Below are positions 1 to 11,302 of a stretch of 64,000 bases of DNA, piece by piece (position 1 is the stretch's first letter; each line of letters opens with the position of its first letter). Below the pieces are notes generated by a model. The model saw nothing but the letters and a program-made list of their open reading frames with translations, was not told where the DNA came from and made no database searches. A program made the position numbers and the translations under genes. Origin of the DNA: Perilla frutescens (Eukaryota; Streptophyta; Magnoliopsida; Lamiales; Lamiaceae); NCBI GenBank assembly GCA_026008535.1, contig BRKX01000011.1:18050001-18114000 (forward strand). Reading direction: 5' to 3'.

Positions 1-130
1 TGATCGAACAGGGTTACCAACCTCGTGCCATTTACTTGCTTTATATTTAACATTCTGATCTTACATGTTCTTCATAATATTCATGTACATGATTAAGAAC
101 ATGATCCTATCTGCACGATTTATGTAACTT
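1..130 (+). repeat. 3' end of the 5' LTR of Sirevirus-like element 1 (cut by window start)
   Basis: These bases match 8780-8908, the end of the same element's 3' LTR, almost base for base, and also match 54954-55083 in a second copy. The shared sequence stops at TGTAACTT in all three places. It is followed here and in the second copy by a primer-binding site. The rest of this LTR lies left of the window, so its target-site duplication cannot be checked. Confidence 0.85.
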
Positions 131-134
131 TAAT

Positions 135-146
135 TGGTACCAGAGC
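135..146 (+). other. Primer-binding site for initiator tRNA-Met (element 1)
   Basis: TGGTACCAGAGC differs at one base from the common plant retrotransposon primer-binding site TGGTATCAGAGC, which is complementary to the 3' end of initiator tRNA-Met. It lies four bases after the LTR end, where minus-strand DNA synthesis would be primed. Confidence 0.85.
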
Positions 147-222
147 GAGTTGCCTCTGGTTAAAAGCGAAAAGAGTTCTGAAAAGTACATAATTGAATGG
201 AGATTTTAGTTGATTTCAAATT

Positions 223-1872
223 ATGAGTTCAATCAAGAAAGAAGGATCTACGGTCAGACCTCCCTTTCTTGAAGGCAACAATTATCCTTACTGAAAAGCA
301 AGGATGAGGACGTTTCTGAGATCAATAGATGAGCTTACAAGAAAGAGCGTCACTAAAGGATGGGAGAAGCCAACTGTTATCAAAGAAGGAAAGAAAATGG
401 AGATTGAAGAAGGAGAATGGACTGAGCCACATAAGAACTGGTACAATGTCAACTCTAAAACCTTTAATGTTACATTCTCTGCAGTCGGTCTAGAAACATT
501 CAATCTGATCTCAACTTGTGAGACTACTAAAGCTGTATGGGATATTCTAGAAACCACCTTTGAAGGGACCAGTTCAGTAAGATTATCTAGGCTTCAAAAT
601 CTTACTTCTAAATTTAAAAATTTTAGAATGGAAGAAACTGAGTCTATAGTTGAGTTCAATGCCAGACTAAGAAGCATATCTAATGAGAGTTTTGCTCTTG
701 GTGAGCCAATTAACAATGAGAAACTTGCAAGAAAAGTTCTCAGATCTCTTCCAAAGAAGTTTGCGTATAAATTTGCTGCAACAGAAGAGGTCATGGATAT
801 CAAGAGTATGAGTCTTGATGAGCTAATGGGGTCTTTAAGGACGTTCGAGATGAATCTAGAAGATGAAGACTGCAGCTCAAGGAAGAGAGGAATTGCTCTT
901 AAAACTGAAGTTTCAGAAGATGTACCTGAAAAAGTATAGAATAAAAAACATGTACTTGATTCAGATACGATAAACACAATGGTCTTGATTACCAAGAACT
1001 TCAGTCGAATGTTAAAAAGAGCTAACAAACAGTCTACAAGAAAGTTCAACAATAGAAGACAACTATCTGAGAACACTCTACAAGAAAGAAACTCCAACAA
1101 TGATCAGAATGAGTATCAATAGTCCAATCCAAGAAGGGGAATGCAATGCAAAGAATGTGATGGATTTGGTCATATCCAAGCTGAATGTGCTAATACACTG
1201 AAGAGAAATAAGAAAAATTACAATGCATCTCTCAGTGATGATGTTTCAGAAGAAAGCAATAGTGATTATGATGAAAAAATATTGTATTCACAACAAAAGT
1301 TTCTGGATTCCAAGATCCCTTCGAATATGTAGAATAAGATGAATCAGACAATGAAGACTTCAACCAAGAAGAATTTGTTAAGACCTACAAAGAAATGTAT
1401 ACAAAGTAGCTGGAAGTTGTGGAGATCAATAAGACTCTTTAGTCTCAAAACAAGAGTCTTATGGAGAAAAATAAAACTGATCAAGTCTAATTCAGATAAG
1501 AAAATTATCATACAACGACAAGAAATGAAAATAGCAAAATTATCTTCTAAACTCAAAACCATCAAGAAGAATGTCACTATGTTGAACAATGGAATAAAGA
1601 ACATTGATAAGATTCTAACTGGTCCAGGACATTCAGAAAAGAGTCGTCTAGGTCTTGGATGTAATGGAGGAAAATCCAAGACTGTGTTTGTCAAACAAAG
1701 TAAAAGTCAGCTAGTACATGTACCTCAGAATGTTCAGTATAATACGGAGAACATTACAAACAAAAGAGTGACTAATCATAATGTCAATAGGAGAATAATT
1801 ATCTGTCATTATTGCGAGGAGAAAGAAAATATTCGACCATATTGTGAGAAGTATCTCAATGATCGATCTTAG
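223..1872 (+). pseudogene. gag: gag region of Sirevirus-like copia element 1 (decayed)
   Basis: The reading frame opens at ATG 223 and hits a TGA at 292-294. It then runs to 939 as a gag domain of the UBN2 / copia gag-polypeptide type (FEGTSSVRLSRLQNLTSKF, ESIVEFNARL, KVLRSLPKKF are visible). A CCHC zinc knuckle follows at about 1147-1188 (CKECDGFGHIQAEC). Next comes a Lys/Glu-rich, coiled-coil-like stretch at 1339-1620, and then a second, damaged knuckle near 1804-1845 (CHYCEEKENIRPYC, where the usual Gly-His is Glu-Asn). Two knuckles separated by a coiled linker is the layout I associate with Sireviruses. Gag would form the particle that packages element RNA. Several frameshifts and stops make this copy non-functional. 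The start at 223 fits because the upstream frame is leader sequence after the primer-binding site. Confidence 0.85.
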
Positions 1873-1959
1873 AAGAATGAAAAGAAGATTTGTGGTTTAG
1901 CATTCTTGCAACAAGGGAAGAAGGCCAGTCATGCAAGAAAACAAGAAGACTGCTCAGAA

Positions 1960-2335
1960 AATGCAATGGGTTGTCAAACTGAAAGCTCACAACAACTTGA
2001 TTACCTATACATCTCTACGAGTGGAGGACAAGTGCAATTAGTACTTTGACAGTGGTTATTCAAGATATATGATTGGAGATTGTTCAGTTTTGCAAAATTT
2101 AAAGGCCTGTTCCTCAGACTTTGTCACCTTTGGAGATGCTAAGAAAGAAAAAGTCATGGGAAAATGAGAAATTGTTGTTGAAGAGATGCCCAAGCTGAAG
2201 AAGGCAATGTTGGTTGATGGTCTTAAAGCTAATTTAATTAGCGCCAATCAGTTATGTGATGATGACATGATAGTGGTATTCACTAAGAAGAGCTACAAGA
2301 TGATGAATAAGAATAATGACTTATTCATGGAAGGA
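1960..2335 (+). pseudogene. pol: Aspartic protease region of element 1 (decayed)
   Basis: The stretch at about 2037-2170 translates to YFDSGYSRYMIGD followed by FVTFGD. This corresponds to the copia protease active-site motif FDSGCSRHMTGD that is still legible in the second copy at 56980. The catalytic Asp of Asp-Ser-Gly is kept, but the following Cys and His are replaced and the frame is broken by stops on both sides (for example TGA at 2167). The enzyme would cut the Gag-Pol polyprotein. It lies between gag and integrase as expected for Ty1/copia. Confidence 0.75.
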
Positions 2336-2399
2336 AAAATTAAGATCAGCTGACAATTGTTATCAACTACATGTACCTGCACAAAGTACAGTAACATGT

Positions 2400-3413
2400 C
2401 AAAGAACATCAATGGAAGAATCAAAGATCTGGTATCAGAAACTTGGATATATTCACTTCAGAAATCTCTAAAAGATCATCAACAAAGATATGGTTAGAGG
2501 AATCCCTCAGATCAAAGTTAAACGTATCAAAGTATGCGGTCCTTGCCAGATTGGAAAGCATACTAGGTCTCAGCACAACACAGTTCAGGGAAGAACTTCT
2601 TAGAGAATTTTAGATCTCCTACATATGGATCTAATGGGATGAATGGATGTTGAAAGCTATGGAGGAAAGAAATATGTTATTGTCTGCATTGATGACTTCT
2701 CAAGATTTACTTGGATGGATTTTCTTAGAGATAAGACTGAGACTTTCATGGCATTGAAAAAACTAGTCTGCAAGATCACTGTGGAGAAGGATCTGCAAAT
2801 TATTAAGATTCGAAGTGATCATGGAAAAGAATTTGAAAATCAGCCATTTGATGATTACTGCAATGAGAATGCGATTAGCCATGAGTATTCAGCTCCAAAG
2901 ACTCCTCAGCAGAATGGAGAAGTTGAAAGGAAGAATATAACTCTACAGGAGATGGCCAGAACCATGATTGCTACTAAATGAGTTGCTTCAATGTTTTTGG
3001 CAGAAGCTATCAACACTGCATGTCACACTAGCAATCATGTTCATCCCAGACCAGGTACCTTCACTACTCCATATGAAATTTGGTATGAGAAGAAACCAAC
3101 TGTGAAGTACTTCTATGTTTTTAAAACCACCTGCTATATCCTAAATGATAGAGAGTATCTTAGCAAGATGAATAATCTAGGAGTAGAAGGTATGTTTGTG
3201 AGATATTTCAGAAATAGTAAATCATACAACATTTACAACAAGAAAACCAAGGCAGTAGTTGAATCTATAAATGTAAGATTTGATGATCAGCACAATTTTG
3301 ATAACTCCACAGAAGATGATGTGCATACAAATGTATTTGGACATTCTGATGTACATGATGACACAAAAAGTGAAGGGGAGGATCATGGATTTAAACAAAG
3401 AAAACCTTCATAG
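2400..3413 (+). pseudogene. pol: Integrase region of copia element 1 (decayed)
   Basis: This is the integrase core of a Ty1/copia polyprotein. The frame at 2643-2981 shows CIDDFSRFTW (first catalytic Asp), RSDHGKEF (second Asp) and PQQNGEVERKN (Glu of the DDE triad). The frame at 2991-3413 carries the downstream block CHTSNHVHPRPGT ... TTPYEIWYEKKPT. A TGA at 2979-2981 separates the two, and the upstream zinc-binding part (about 2430-2600) has stops. Integrase inserts element cDNA into the host chromosome. Its order before reverse transcriptase identifies the superfamily as copia rather than gypsy. Confidence 0.88.
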
Positions 3414-3539
3414 TAGATTATCAAAGATCATCCAACTACTGAAGTTATTGGTGACATTCATGAAGGAAGAATGACTGGAAGCAGACTTAGAAAAAGATTA
3501 CATGAAGAGATATTCAATATCTGTTTTACATCAAAGATA

Positions 3540-4570
3540 GAGCCCAAGAATGTTCAAGAAGCTCTGAAGGATGCCTACTGGATTGAAGCAATGCAAGAAA
3601 AATGACTTCAATTTAAGAAGAATGATTTTAGGATCTTGTGTAGAAACCTGAAGAAATACATATTTTGGGGGCAAAGTGGATTTTCAAGAACAAGACAGAT
3701 AAATATGAGAATATTACAAGAAAGAAAGCTAGGCTAATTGCTCCAGGATATTCACAGATTGAATGGATAGATTTTGATGAGACATTTGCCCCAATCACAA
3801 GAATTGAATTTGTTAGACTATTTCTTGCAATGACATGCATGATGAAATTCAAGCTCTATCAGATGGATGTCAAGATTTCTTTTCTGAATGGTTTTCTGAA
3901 GAAGGATTTGTGCGTTGCACAGCCAAAAGGATTTGAAGATCCACATTATCCAGATCATGCTTTCAAACTTAAGAAGTCTTTGTATGGTTTGAAACAAGCT
4001 CATCGAGCTTGGTATAAAAGACTGACTTCATACTTGGTAAGTAAAGGATACAACAGAGGAGGAGGGGATAGAACACTATTCATCAGAAAATACAAATCAC
4101 AAGTTATTGTGGTTCAAGTATATGTTGATGATATAGTGTTTGACTCAGTGTCTGATAAGATGATCAAGGACTTTATCAGGGACATGGAAACTGAGTTTGA
4201 GATGAGTTTGGTTTGAGACCTGAAGTATTTCCTTGGACTTTAGATAAGGTAATCAGAAGATGGCATTTTCATCTCTCAGGCTAAGTATGCGAGAAACTTA
4301 GTCAAGAAGTTTGAGCTGGAGAATTCTAAGCATAAAAGAATTCCAATTAGCACCACTGTAAAGATTAGAAATGATGATATAGGACAAGAAGTAGATCAGA
4401 CATTATACAGAAGTATCATTGGCAGTCTTCTCTACCTTACTGCAAGCATACCTGATATATCCTACATTGTGGGTGTTTGTGCAAGATATCAAGCACGTCC
4501 TAAAGAAAGTCACTTGAAGGCAGTAATGAACACCATCAAATATGTCAATGGAACTACAAACTATGGATTA
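3540..4570 (+). pseudogene. pol: Reverse transcriptase region of copia element 1 (decayed)
   Basis: The frame at 3665-4216 is a copia reverse transcriptase (RVT_2 family). It contains GAKWIFKNKTDKYENI, ARLIAPGYSQIEWIDFDETFAPITR, FLNGFLKKDLCVAQPKGFED, KKSLYGLKQAHRAWYKR and the catalytic YVDDIVF. The frame ends at a TGA at 4214-4216. The family continues in broken frames with the connection region (SQAKYARNLVKKFEL, GSLLYLTASIPDISY) to about 4570. The catalytic aspartates are intact, but stops and frameshifts remove function. The enzyme would copy element RNA into DNA. Confidence 0.88.
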
Positions 4571-5073
4571 TAGTATACATAGACACAAATTCAAGTCTTA
4601 CTGCCTACTGTGATGGCAGGATCTCCAAATGATAGAAAAAGCACATCAGGTGCATGTTTCTTTTTAGGGAACAATGTTGTTTCCTAGTTTAGCAAGAAGT
4701 AGAATAATATATTTTTATCAACTACTGAAGCCAAATACATAGTAGCAGAAAGTAGCTCTATTCATATAATATCGATGATGCAAATGATGAAAGATTATAA
4801 AGTAGCTCATGATACGCCTATTCTGTATTGTGACAACATGAGTGTTATCAATGTATCAAAGAATTCTTTTCAACATCAAGGACAAAACATATTGATATCA
4901 GACATCACTACATCAGAGAGCTAGTTGAAAAATAAGTTTTGAGGATAGAACATGTGAAAACAGAAGATCAACTTACTGATCTATTCACCAAAGGATTGGA
5001 TGATGCTCGGTTTGAGAAATTGAGAGCATCTCTTGGTATTTGCTTGATTCATAAATCAAGAGGAGGGGTATGA
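4571..5073 (+). pseudogene. pol: RNase H region of copia element 1, end of pol (decayed)
   Basis: Broken frames show SPNDRKSTSGACFFLGNNVVS, LSTTEAKYIVAESSS, ILYCDNMSVINVSKN and DLFTKGLDDARFEKLRASLG. This is the usual end of a copia RNase H domain and polyprotein. Several stops interrupt it. RNase H would remove the RNA strand after reverse transcription. Pol ends at the TGA 5071-5073. Confidence 0.8.
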
Positions 5074-5453
5074 GTGTGTTTATTTCACACTCAGCAGGAA
5101 AGAACCATTCCTGCAAAGAGGGTCTGAACATACCTATAAATGTTCATCATCATGTACATGAACAATTTTTAAAATTCTCATGTACATCTTTGTCAACGGC
5201 TAGTTCTAACTCACAAACGTCATCTCTGATTTTTCAGGATTTTTCTTGAAATTCTCAGTCTAATGGATACCTGAGACAACTTCTTGAACGGAGTACTCTC
5301 TTATATATACGTATATCCATTTATACATAATATTCAGTCGTTCCAAATATTCTGAATTCAAGTTTTGTTCTCTTGTTTTCTGATATTTCATCTTCTTATT
5401 TTTTCTAACATTATCATTTGATCTCTTCAAGAAATTCTAGTCTATCATATTTA
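5074..5453 (+). other. Spacer between pol and the third ORF of element 1
   Basis: No coding sequence is visible here. The stretch holds a purine tract just after pol (AGAGGAGGGGTATGAGTGTG at 5060-5079), a CATGTACATG-rich part near 5150-5190 and a TATA-like run (TTATATATACGTATA, 5301-5315) about 140 bases before the third ORF. It could be the leader of a separate or spliced transcript for the downstream ORF, but the sequence alone does not show this. Confidence 0.45.
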
Positions 5454-7659
5454 ATGGCACCTAAAAGAAAGCTCATCCATTCTAAAATGGTTGTTAAACC
5501 CAGAATGACATATTCCAAACCTCAAGATCAATTTTATGAAGAAGATGAGTTTGACAGACAAGTTCATGGAGAATCTTCATATAAGAAACATGTTCAAAGA
5601 AAACTCCGTGATGAGTCCTCAAGCAAGAATACTGAAGAGATGATTGAAGAATTCCATGAAGAAGAAGAAGAAGAAGAATATATAGAGGAAGAAATCCTAA
5701 AGTGACATCCGCTATAAAGAAGATAAAGACTCAGAATCTTCCGCTTCATTATTTGTTAAAGTAAGCAGCAACTCCTATAATATGAACAAGAAGGCTGCAG
5801 CAAAGAAGACAAGAACAGAGGGTTCTGCAGTCAAGAAATCAAAGTAGACTGCGATCCCTACAGCAAAGAAAATCATCACAGTACCTGCAGCTCAAGCCCT
5901 TCAGAAAGAGAAGGGTCCTGCTATTGATGAGGCTGTTGTGTCGTAAGAAATACCTGTACATGAAGAGGCACATATTGTAGAACAAATTGCTGCTGAGAAG
6001 ACTACACCAGAAGAGACTGTACATGAAAAGCCCACATTAGAACAACCAATCACTATAGAAGGTGGAGATATTTTAGAGGAGGACGATATTCCTCTAAGCA
6101 CTAGGATGAAGGTTCCGGCAGATGCAAAAGGAAAGAAGAAGGTCATCAAACGACCTTTGGTTGCTGATCTAGAAGAAGAAATCTTCTACTGAAATGGTCA
6201 AGCTTGTTCCAAGAACTCCTGTTACAAGAAGTAGAGCATCTGCTACACTACCATCCACAGCCCCATCACAGAAGAAGAGGAAAGCAATCAAGTGTTGGCC
6301 CATCAAAGAAAGCCAAGAAGACTGTTCATTCCAAGCATGTATCTGAAGATGTTTACTCAGAGTCCAGTGAACATGAAGTTGATCATCTCAAACAGATCAT
6401 TCATTTACCAGATATCTCTAAACAGGCTCTCTTTCGTTCAACAAAACATGCTGAGTTATGGGATAAAGTGAAGAAGAGATCTTTGATTGTTGAAAAAAAG
6501 GTAAATAAGGATACTCTGCTAGCTATTGAGATTTATTCTTTGTTGGAAGATGTGAGATTGTTAGGAACTATGCAGAGGGTGCACGAGTTTGTTCCTTTGG
6601 TTGTATCTAAATTTTATTGAGGAGGTAGATGATCCCGAGTTAGAAAACTTTCATAAAATCTTTGTCAGAGAAGAGATGATGGACTTCTCACCAAAACTCA
6701 TCAATGAGTTTCTGGATTGCTCAGTTGAAGGGAAGTTGGAAGAGATAGATGATTGGAGGATGGTTGCTGAAGAACTGACCCAGGGCATCTATACCAAATG
6801 GCCCTCTAACTCTTAGACTATTCCATCTTAAAAGTTGTCATAGAAGTGTGGTGCTTTATTTCGTATCATGATTCATAATTGGATGCCAACCAAGCACAGA
6901 GTTACAGTCACACAAACTCAAGAGAGGTTTCTATTTCACATAGGAACTGAAAAGAAGTTCAACTATGGAGAGTTTGTGTTTGGGAAGTTGGTTAGCAATG
7001 CAGAATCAACTGTGGTTAAAGGACCTTTGTGCTATCCTTTTCTCATATATAACATCATCAAGAAATAGAAGAAGAATGTTTCTACAAAGACAGACAGAGT
7101 TATGTCTCTAAAGAAGCCTCTTGTCATCAAAGTTGCTCCTGAAATTGGTGATCATCATATGCGCATACAGTTCAAAAAGTTCATTGCATCAAAGAAATGT
7201 GCTGATAAAACGGCTGAGAAGTGTTCACCGAAGGACTTAGTGCTCAAATTTCTAGAAAACAGTCTGGAGTTCTATGCTTAATTGATATATGAGCATACCT
7301 CTAGGAAGATTAAGATTAACACTCTGATCGCTAGACTTTCATCTGGAGAAGCCTTTACCTCCCCAGCAACTGATGTACCTGATAATGTTCATAACTTGTA
7401 CAAACTTGCAAGTACTGTCGTAGCTGCAACTCAAGAGGGATCTCTACAGACTGTCTCAAAGGGTAAGAAACATGGTGAAAACAAGACTAATGATCATGAA
7501 GAAGAAGATGAAGCTGCAGAGGAAGACACTGCAGAAGAAGAGCAGGAGGCAGAAAATGATGAAGAGGGGGCTAATGAGGAAGAGTATGATGATGATGATG
7601 ATGAAGATGAAGGAGGATCTGAAGAAAAAGAAGGAGAAGCATCTGACAAATCCGAGTAG
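5454..7659 (+). pseudogene. Third ORF of Sirevirus-like element 1, with plant-transposon-type domain and acidic tail (decayed)
   Basis: This is an extra coding region after pol, in the place where some Sireviruses carry an envelope-like ORF. It starts MAPKRKL at 5454 and is broken into frames 5454-5705, about 5704-6191, 6204-6620, 6620-6816, 6868-7068 and 7282-7659. The N-terminal third is basic and low-complexity with a Glu-rich run. The middle (about 6400-7060) has VHEFVPLVVSKFYEEVDDPE, FSPKLINEFLDCS, IHNWMPTKHRVTVT and KFNYGEFVFGKLVSNAES. I recognise these as resembling the putative plant transposon protein domain found in many retroelement third ORFs (assignment from memory). The C-terminus is a long Glu/Asp run ending at the TAG 7657-7659. 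I see no signal peptide or clear membrane segment, so an envelope role is not supported. Function is unknown. Confidence 0.6.
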
Positions 7660-7689
7660 TTCTTTAATTACTCATTTGCCTTTCTCGGT

Positions 7690-7706
7690 GGCAAATAGGG
7701 GGATTA
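7690..7706 (+). other. Polypurine-tract-like site before the 3' LTR of element 1
   Basis: GGCAAATAGGGGGATTA follows the third ORF by about 30 bases. A G-run of this type primes plus-strand synthesis in copia elements and normally lies directly before the 3' LTR. Here the recognisable LTR begins later, so its use is uncertain. Confidence 0.4.
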
Positions 7707-7949
7707 CAATGCTAAATAAATTTTTAAATTTCTCCTAAAAGTTTCTTTTATCTTGCAAAGTTTTTTTTTTATCGTGCACTCATGTTTTTTGCAAGATCTT
7801 TTTGCTCATGATTTGTCAATTTTTTGATATTATATCTTTTGAAACAGATGTTTTTATCTGCAAGTTTGATGATCCTTATGTCTGCTGAAAAACTTAAAAC
7901 TGCTGATAAAAAGAATATGATAAAAAATAGAATACAGCAGAGCAGAAAA

Positions 7950-8908
7950 TATGCTGATAAGAAAGTGAAAAACAACATGATCATATGATGTTCACATGAA
8001 CATTCAAGAATATTTTGAGGTACATGATCCTTTAGATAAAGATTGTGTTCTTTAAAAACATGGAGCTGATTTGCCAACAGACTAGCTAATTGAAGATCGA
8101 AGAATGTACTTAAGCATATTTGTGAACATGATCATGTACATGTTTATCCAAGGAGTTTTCAAGAAATGTGACAAGTTGGATTCAAGGAGCTGAAGTTACC
8201 TTTTGAAGATGCACGTTTTAGAATAAAAGATGCCTTATTCAAGATGAAAATCAAGATGGAAGAAGGCGAGTTCTATTCAAGGAAGGTCTCTAACTAGAGT
8301 AATCCGATTTAAATTATAAAAGTTTTCTTTTAGAGTTTGATTCAAAATAGGATTCTCTGATTATCTTGTTTAGACTATGTCTTGTGTTTATAAATAGTCT
8401 GAGAATCAGACTAGTTAGGGTGCCGAGATTTTACGTGTACAAAAGAGCTAGAGAGTCTAAAAAGACTTCAAGTTTGAAGTATATAGTATACGGGTAGACT
8501 ATGTTTGATCCTTGTGATCATTGTGTGTCTAGTATGTGTTTGAAATTCTTTCATACACACTTAGAGCAACCTCAAGAGAGATATCCTGTGGGAACTAGAT
8601 TAAGTCTAGGTTGTGAGAGGATCTCACAATTCAGTCCATCGAAAGAGGTTGTAGAGTGTATGAAAATGGTCAAGTGACGGGAGGGGGATGGGTCATCGTG
8701 TAATAACCTTTGTAACCTTGCAATGGAGTAATGAATTATTTCTCACAGACTTGTGAAGTTCCCTTGACGTAGATCAGTTGATCGAACAAGGTTACCAATC
8801 TTGTGCCATTTACTTGCTTTATATTTAGCATTCTGATCTTACATGTTCTTCATAATGTTTATGTACATGATTAAGAACATGATCCTATATGCACAATTTA
8901 TGTAACTT
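7950..8908 (+). repeat. 3' LTR of Sirevirus-like element 1 (start approximate)
   Basis: From about 8085 the sequence aligns with 54265-55083, the 5' LTR of the second copy, and its last 129 bases equal the LTR end at 1-130. A TATA box (TATAAATA, 8389-8396) marks the promoter. The first about 140 bases of the LTR, judged from the 956 bp second copy, are too diverged to place exactly, so 7950 is a length-based estimate. Confidence 0.75.
8389..8396 (+). promoter_or_regulatory. TATA box of the Sirevirus-type 3' LTR
   Basis: TATAAATA occurs at the same LTR position in the second copy (54571-54578), inside the conserved context TTTATAAATAG. It is the likely core promoter of this LTR family. Confidence 0.6.
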
Positions 8909-9569
8909 CGGAGTTCTTATATAAAGGATTCTTCATTCACAATAAGAGGTTGGACATGTTGAATATATTATACAGATGAGTGTTTTGAGTTTAGTTTTAA
9001 TATGATGTTTATAAATCATAGTGTCGTTCTTTTTTTAAGTTCAACTAGATGTTTTAGTCGTTAGTTTGTCTAATACAAACAATGGGGTTTTTTCTGTTGA
9101 AGATGCAATCTCGCGGAGTGTGTAAGGGGGACCAAGTGGGGCACATGGAATGTAAGTGTTTCTTACATTTTTAATCCATTGAAAAAAGTGTGAAGGTCAA
9201 GAAGGTGTTCGTTTAGAGGGTTTCTAAAGTGTAAATACCTTTGTCGATTTTTATCTTTACGAGTAAAAACTTTCAAACCAGCACGACTAATGACCATGAC
9301 TAAAAACTTCTGAAAAATATATGCGAATGAATATTATAACAATAACTTATGTTTCATTTTAAATATTTTATGATTGTATATTTATATAGATTTGTTGGAT
9401 TTAACTCTTAAGAAATTGATAATTATGTTGCACATAAATAAATGTAGTCAAAATAAGGCTAATAGGTATATTTGAAACATAAAAATTTGAGTTTAAAAAA
9501 CTATAATAATGCAATATATATGTATATATTAATTATACATAAAACTGTATTTTGTTTGCATTAAATTAA
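8909..9569. other. AT-rich DNA without a recognisable gene
   Basis: I see no supported coding sequence or repeat here. The bases just after the LTR end (CGGAG...) are element flank, but no target-site duplication can be tested because the matching 5' flank is outside the window. Confidence 0.5.
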
Positions 9570-9860
9570 GGTTAAATACACTTTAGTACCCAACGTTTGA
9601 ACACTTTTACACTTGTGTTTCAAAGTTTCAAAATTTATATATTCGTATCAAACATTTAAACAAATTAACATTTACAACACTCTAAGAATTTTATGGCCTC
9701 GCAAATGTTAAAATTGACCGCTGAGCAACAACAACATAACATTTGAGAAACCGGAAAATTGCTCTAGTTCTATAATTACAATAATTATGTGTAATTTTTT
9801 TAAGCTTTGGACAAAAGTGTAAACACGTTCAACGTTTAGGTACTAAAGTATAACTAATCC
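9570..9860. mobile_element. MITE-like inverted repeat of about 291 bp
   Basis: The left end (ATACACTTTAGTACCCAACG, 9576-9595) and the reverse complement of the right end (ATACTTTAGTACCTAAACG) match with small indels over roughly 50 bases. They continue through ACACTTTTACACTTGTG / ACACTTTTGTCC. There is no ORF. Size, terminal inverted repeats and lack of coding suggest a non-autonomous DNA transposon. No clear target-site duplication is visible, so the superfamily is open. Confidence 0.65.
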
Positions 9861-10299
9861 TATAAAATATGCTAGCTATGATTGTATATCCAATAACCTT
9901 AGACTAAATTTTCTTAAAAATAATATATATAATTAAACTATGTGAATGTATAAATATTAATCTCAATCTGATTTAGTTACACATTTGATCAGAGTGTTAC
10001 ATTGTTAATTATTTCATATTCAATATAGTTAAAAAATAGTATAATATTATATCTACATATACATGCTACCAATTACAATGTTTTACTAAATAATGCACTT
10101 GATTATTTTATTTAATGTAGTTAATGTATGTTGGAATTATTTCACATAATAAAATATACCAAACGTTATCAATCTATTCTTAATATGTGAAACTTCTCAT
10201 ATTTATTTATTCATTTATACAAATAAATTTTGAATGTCATTTATATAATGAAATATTTTATTGAATATAACATAAATTAATTTTATAATTAAATGTGTG

Positions 10300-10303
<4 letters not shown>

Positions 10304-10379
<76 letters not shown>
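10304..10379. repeat. Compound microsatellite (TG)n(GA)n
   Basis: About 14 TG units run directly into about 23 GA units with no interruption. Such long pure dinucleotide tracts are probably length-variable. Confidence 0.97.
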
Positions 10380-10381
<2 letters not shown>

Positions 10382-11286
10382 GGAGAGAACAAAAAATGAA
10401 AGAAAGAAAAAAATTACAAAAAAGGGTTAGGCCTATAGCCCATTAAGGACTAGGCGGAAGGGATCTAAAACTCTAAGTCTAGCCCAACAAATTTTTATTA
10501 TTTTTTTGGTTGGAGTTAAAAAAAAAAGTCTAAATTTGAACTTACCAAAATTAAAATCATTATAAGTACTCCAAATCCAGAGCAACTTAAATTAAAGTTC
10601 ATAGAAATCTAACAAAAATTTAAAAACACTCCCAAGTTATGAATAATCTAACGAATATATCAAGTTACATCTGAAATAACTTGGCAACATTCACCCTGCT
10701 CAATAAGAATACTTTATTAACTTCTAAAACATAAAATCAAATTAGATAAATTGAATAATGAATATTAAATTGCCGCAATTTATTCTATTAAAAATAAGTG
10801 AGTACGGATAAATCATATGTATATTTATGGTTATGTTGAACGCAAGAACTTATTAGCAATCACAAACCGCAATGTTAAGCATAAAAGTCGATCCCACATG
10901 TAATGATGTGTGGCAAGGATTTTCATATAATCAAGTAGTGTAAGAATAAAATAAAATGCATAAAGTAAGAGATAAGTCCACTAATAAAAGTTCAATTGGG
11001 AACCAATTAAGACCCGAGCTTTAAATTTAAATATAAGGGTGTTTCTAAATATACCATCACATTTTCTTTCCACATCTATAATAAAATTAATTCAAAAATA
11101 AATAATTACCAATTTATATAATTGTTCTTTTAAATTTAAAAAATATTTCATCCTACTATATTTAAAATTAGGATAGTGTAGGGTAAAAATATAATTTATT
11201 TTCCCGCCAAAACTATCCATCATGAAATTAATTAATTATATATTGCATTAAATTAATTAATTAACGTATTCAATTAAATGGTGAAT
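10380..11286. other. AT-rich DNA without a recognisable gene
   Basis: No supported coding sequence is present. The piece GTCGATCCCACA near 10888-10899 resembles a motif seen close to one end of Athila/Tat-like LTRs elsewhere in this window, so part of this stretch may be an old LTR relic. Confidence 0.4.
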
Positions 11287-11302
11287 TCAATTATTTAAGT
11301 CT
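11287..11302. repeat. Target-site duplication of the LINE at 11303-12403 (left copy)
   Basis: TCAATTATTTAAGTCT here and TCAATTATTTAAATCT at 12404-12419 match in 15 of 16 bases and bracket the LINE exactly. The poly-T next to this copy is the reversed LINE tail. Confidence 0.85.

Noticed and set aside
5454..7659. Third ORF as a viral-type envelope gene
   Set aside because: No signal peptide, membrane anchor or cleavage site is visible. Position alone does not support it.
9100..9160. Zinc-knuckle-like peptide (CKGDQVGHMECKC) near 9118
   Set aside because: The Cys/His spacing does not fit CX2CX4HX4C and no gag sequence surrounds it.
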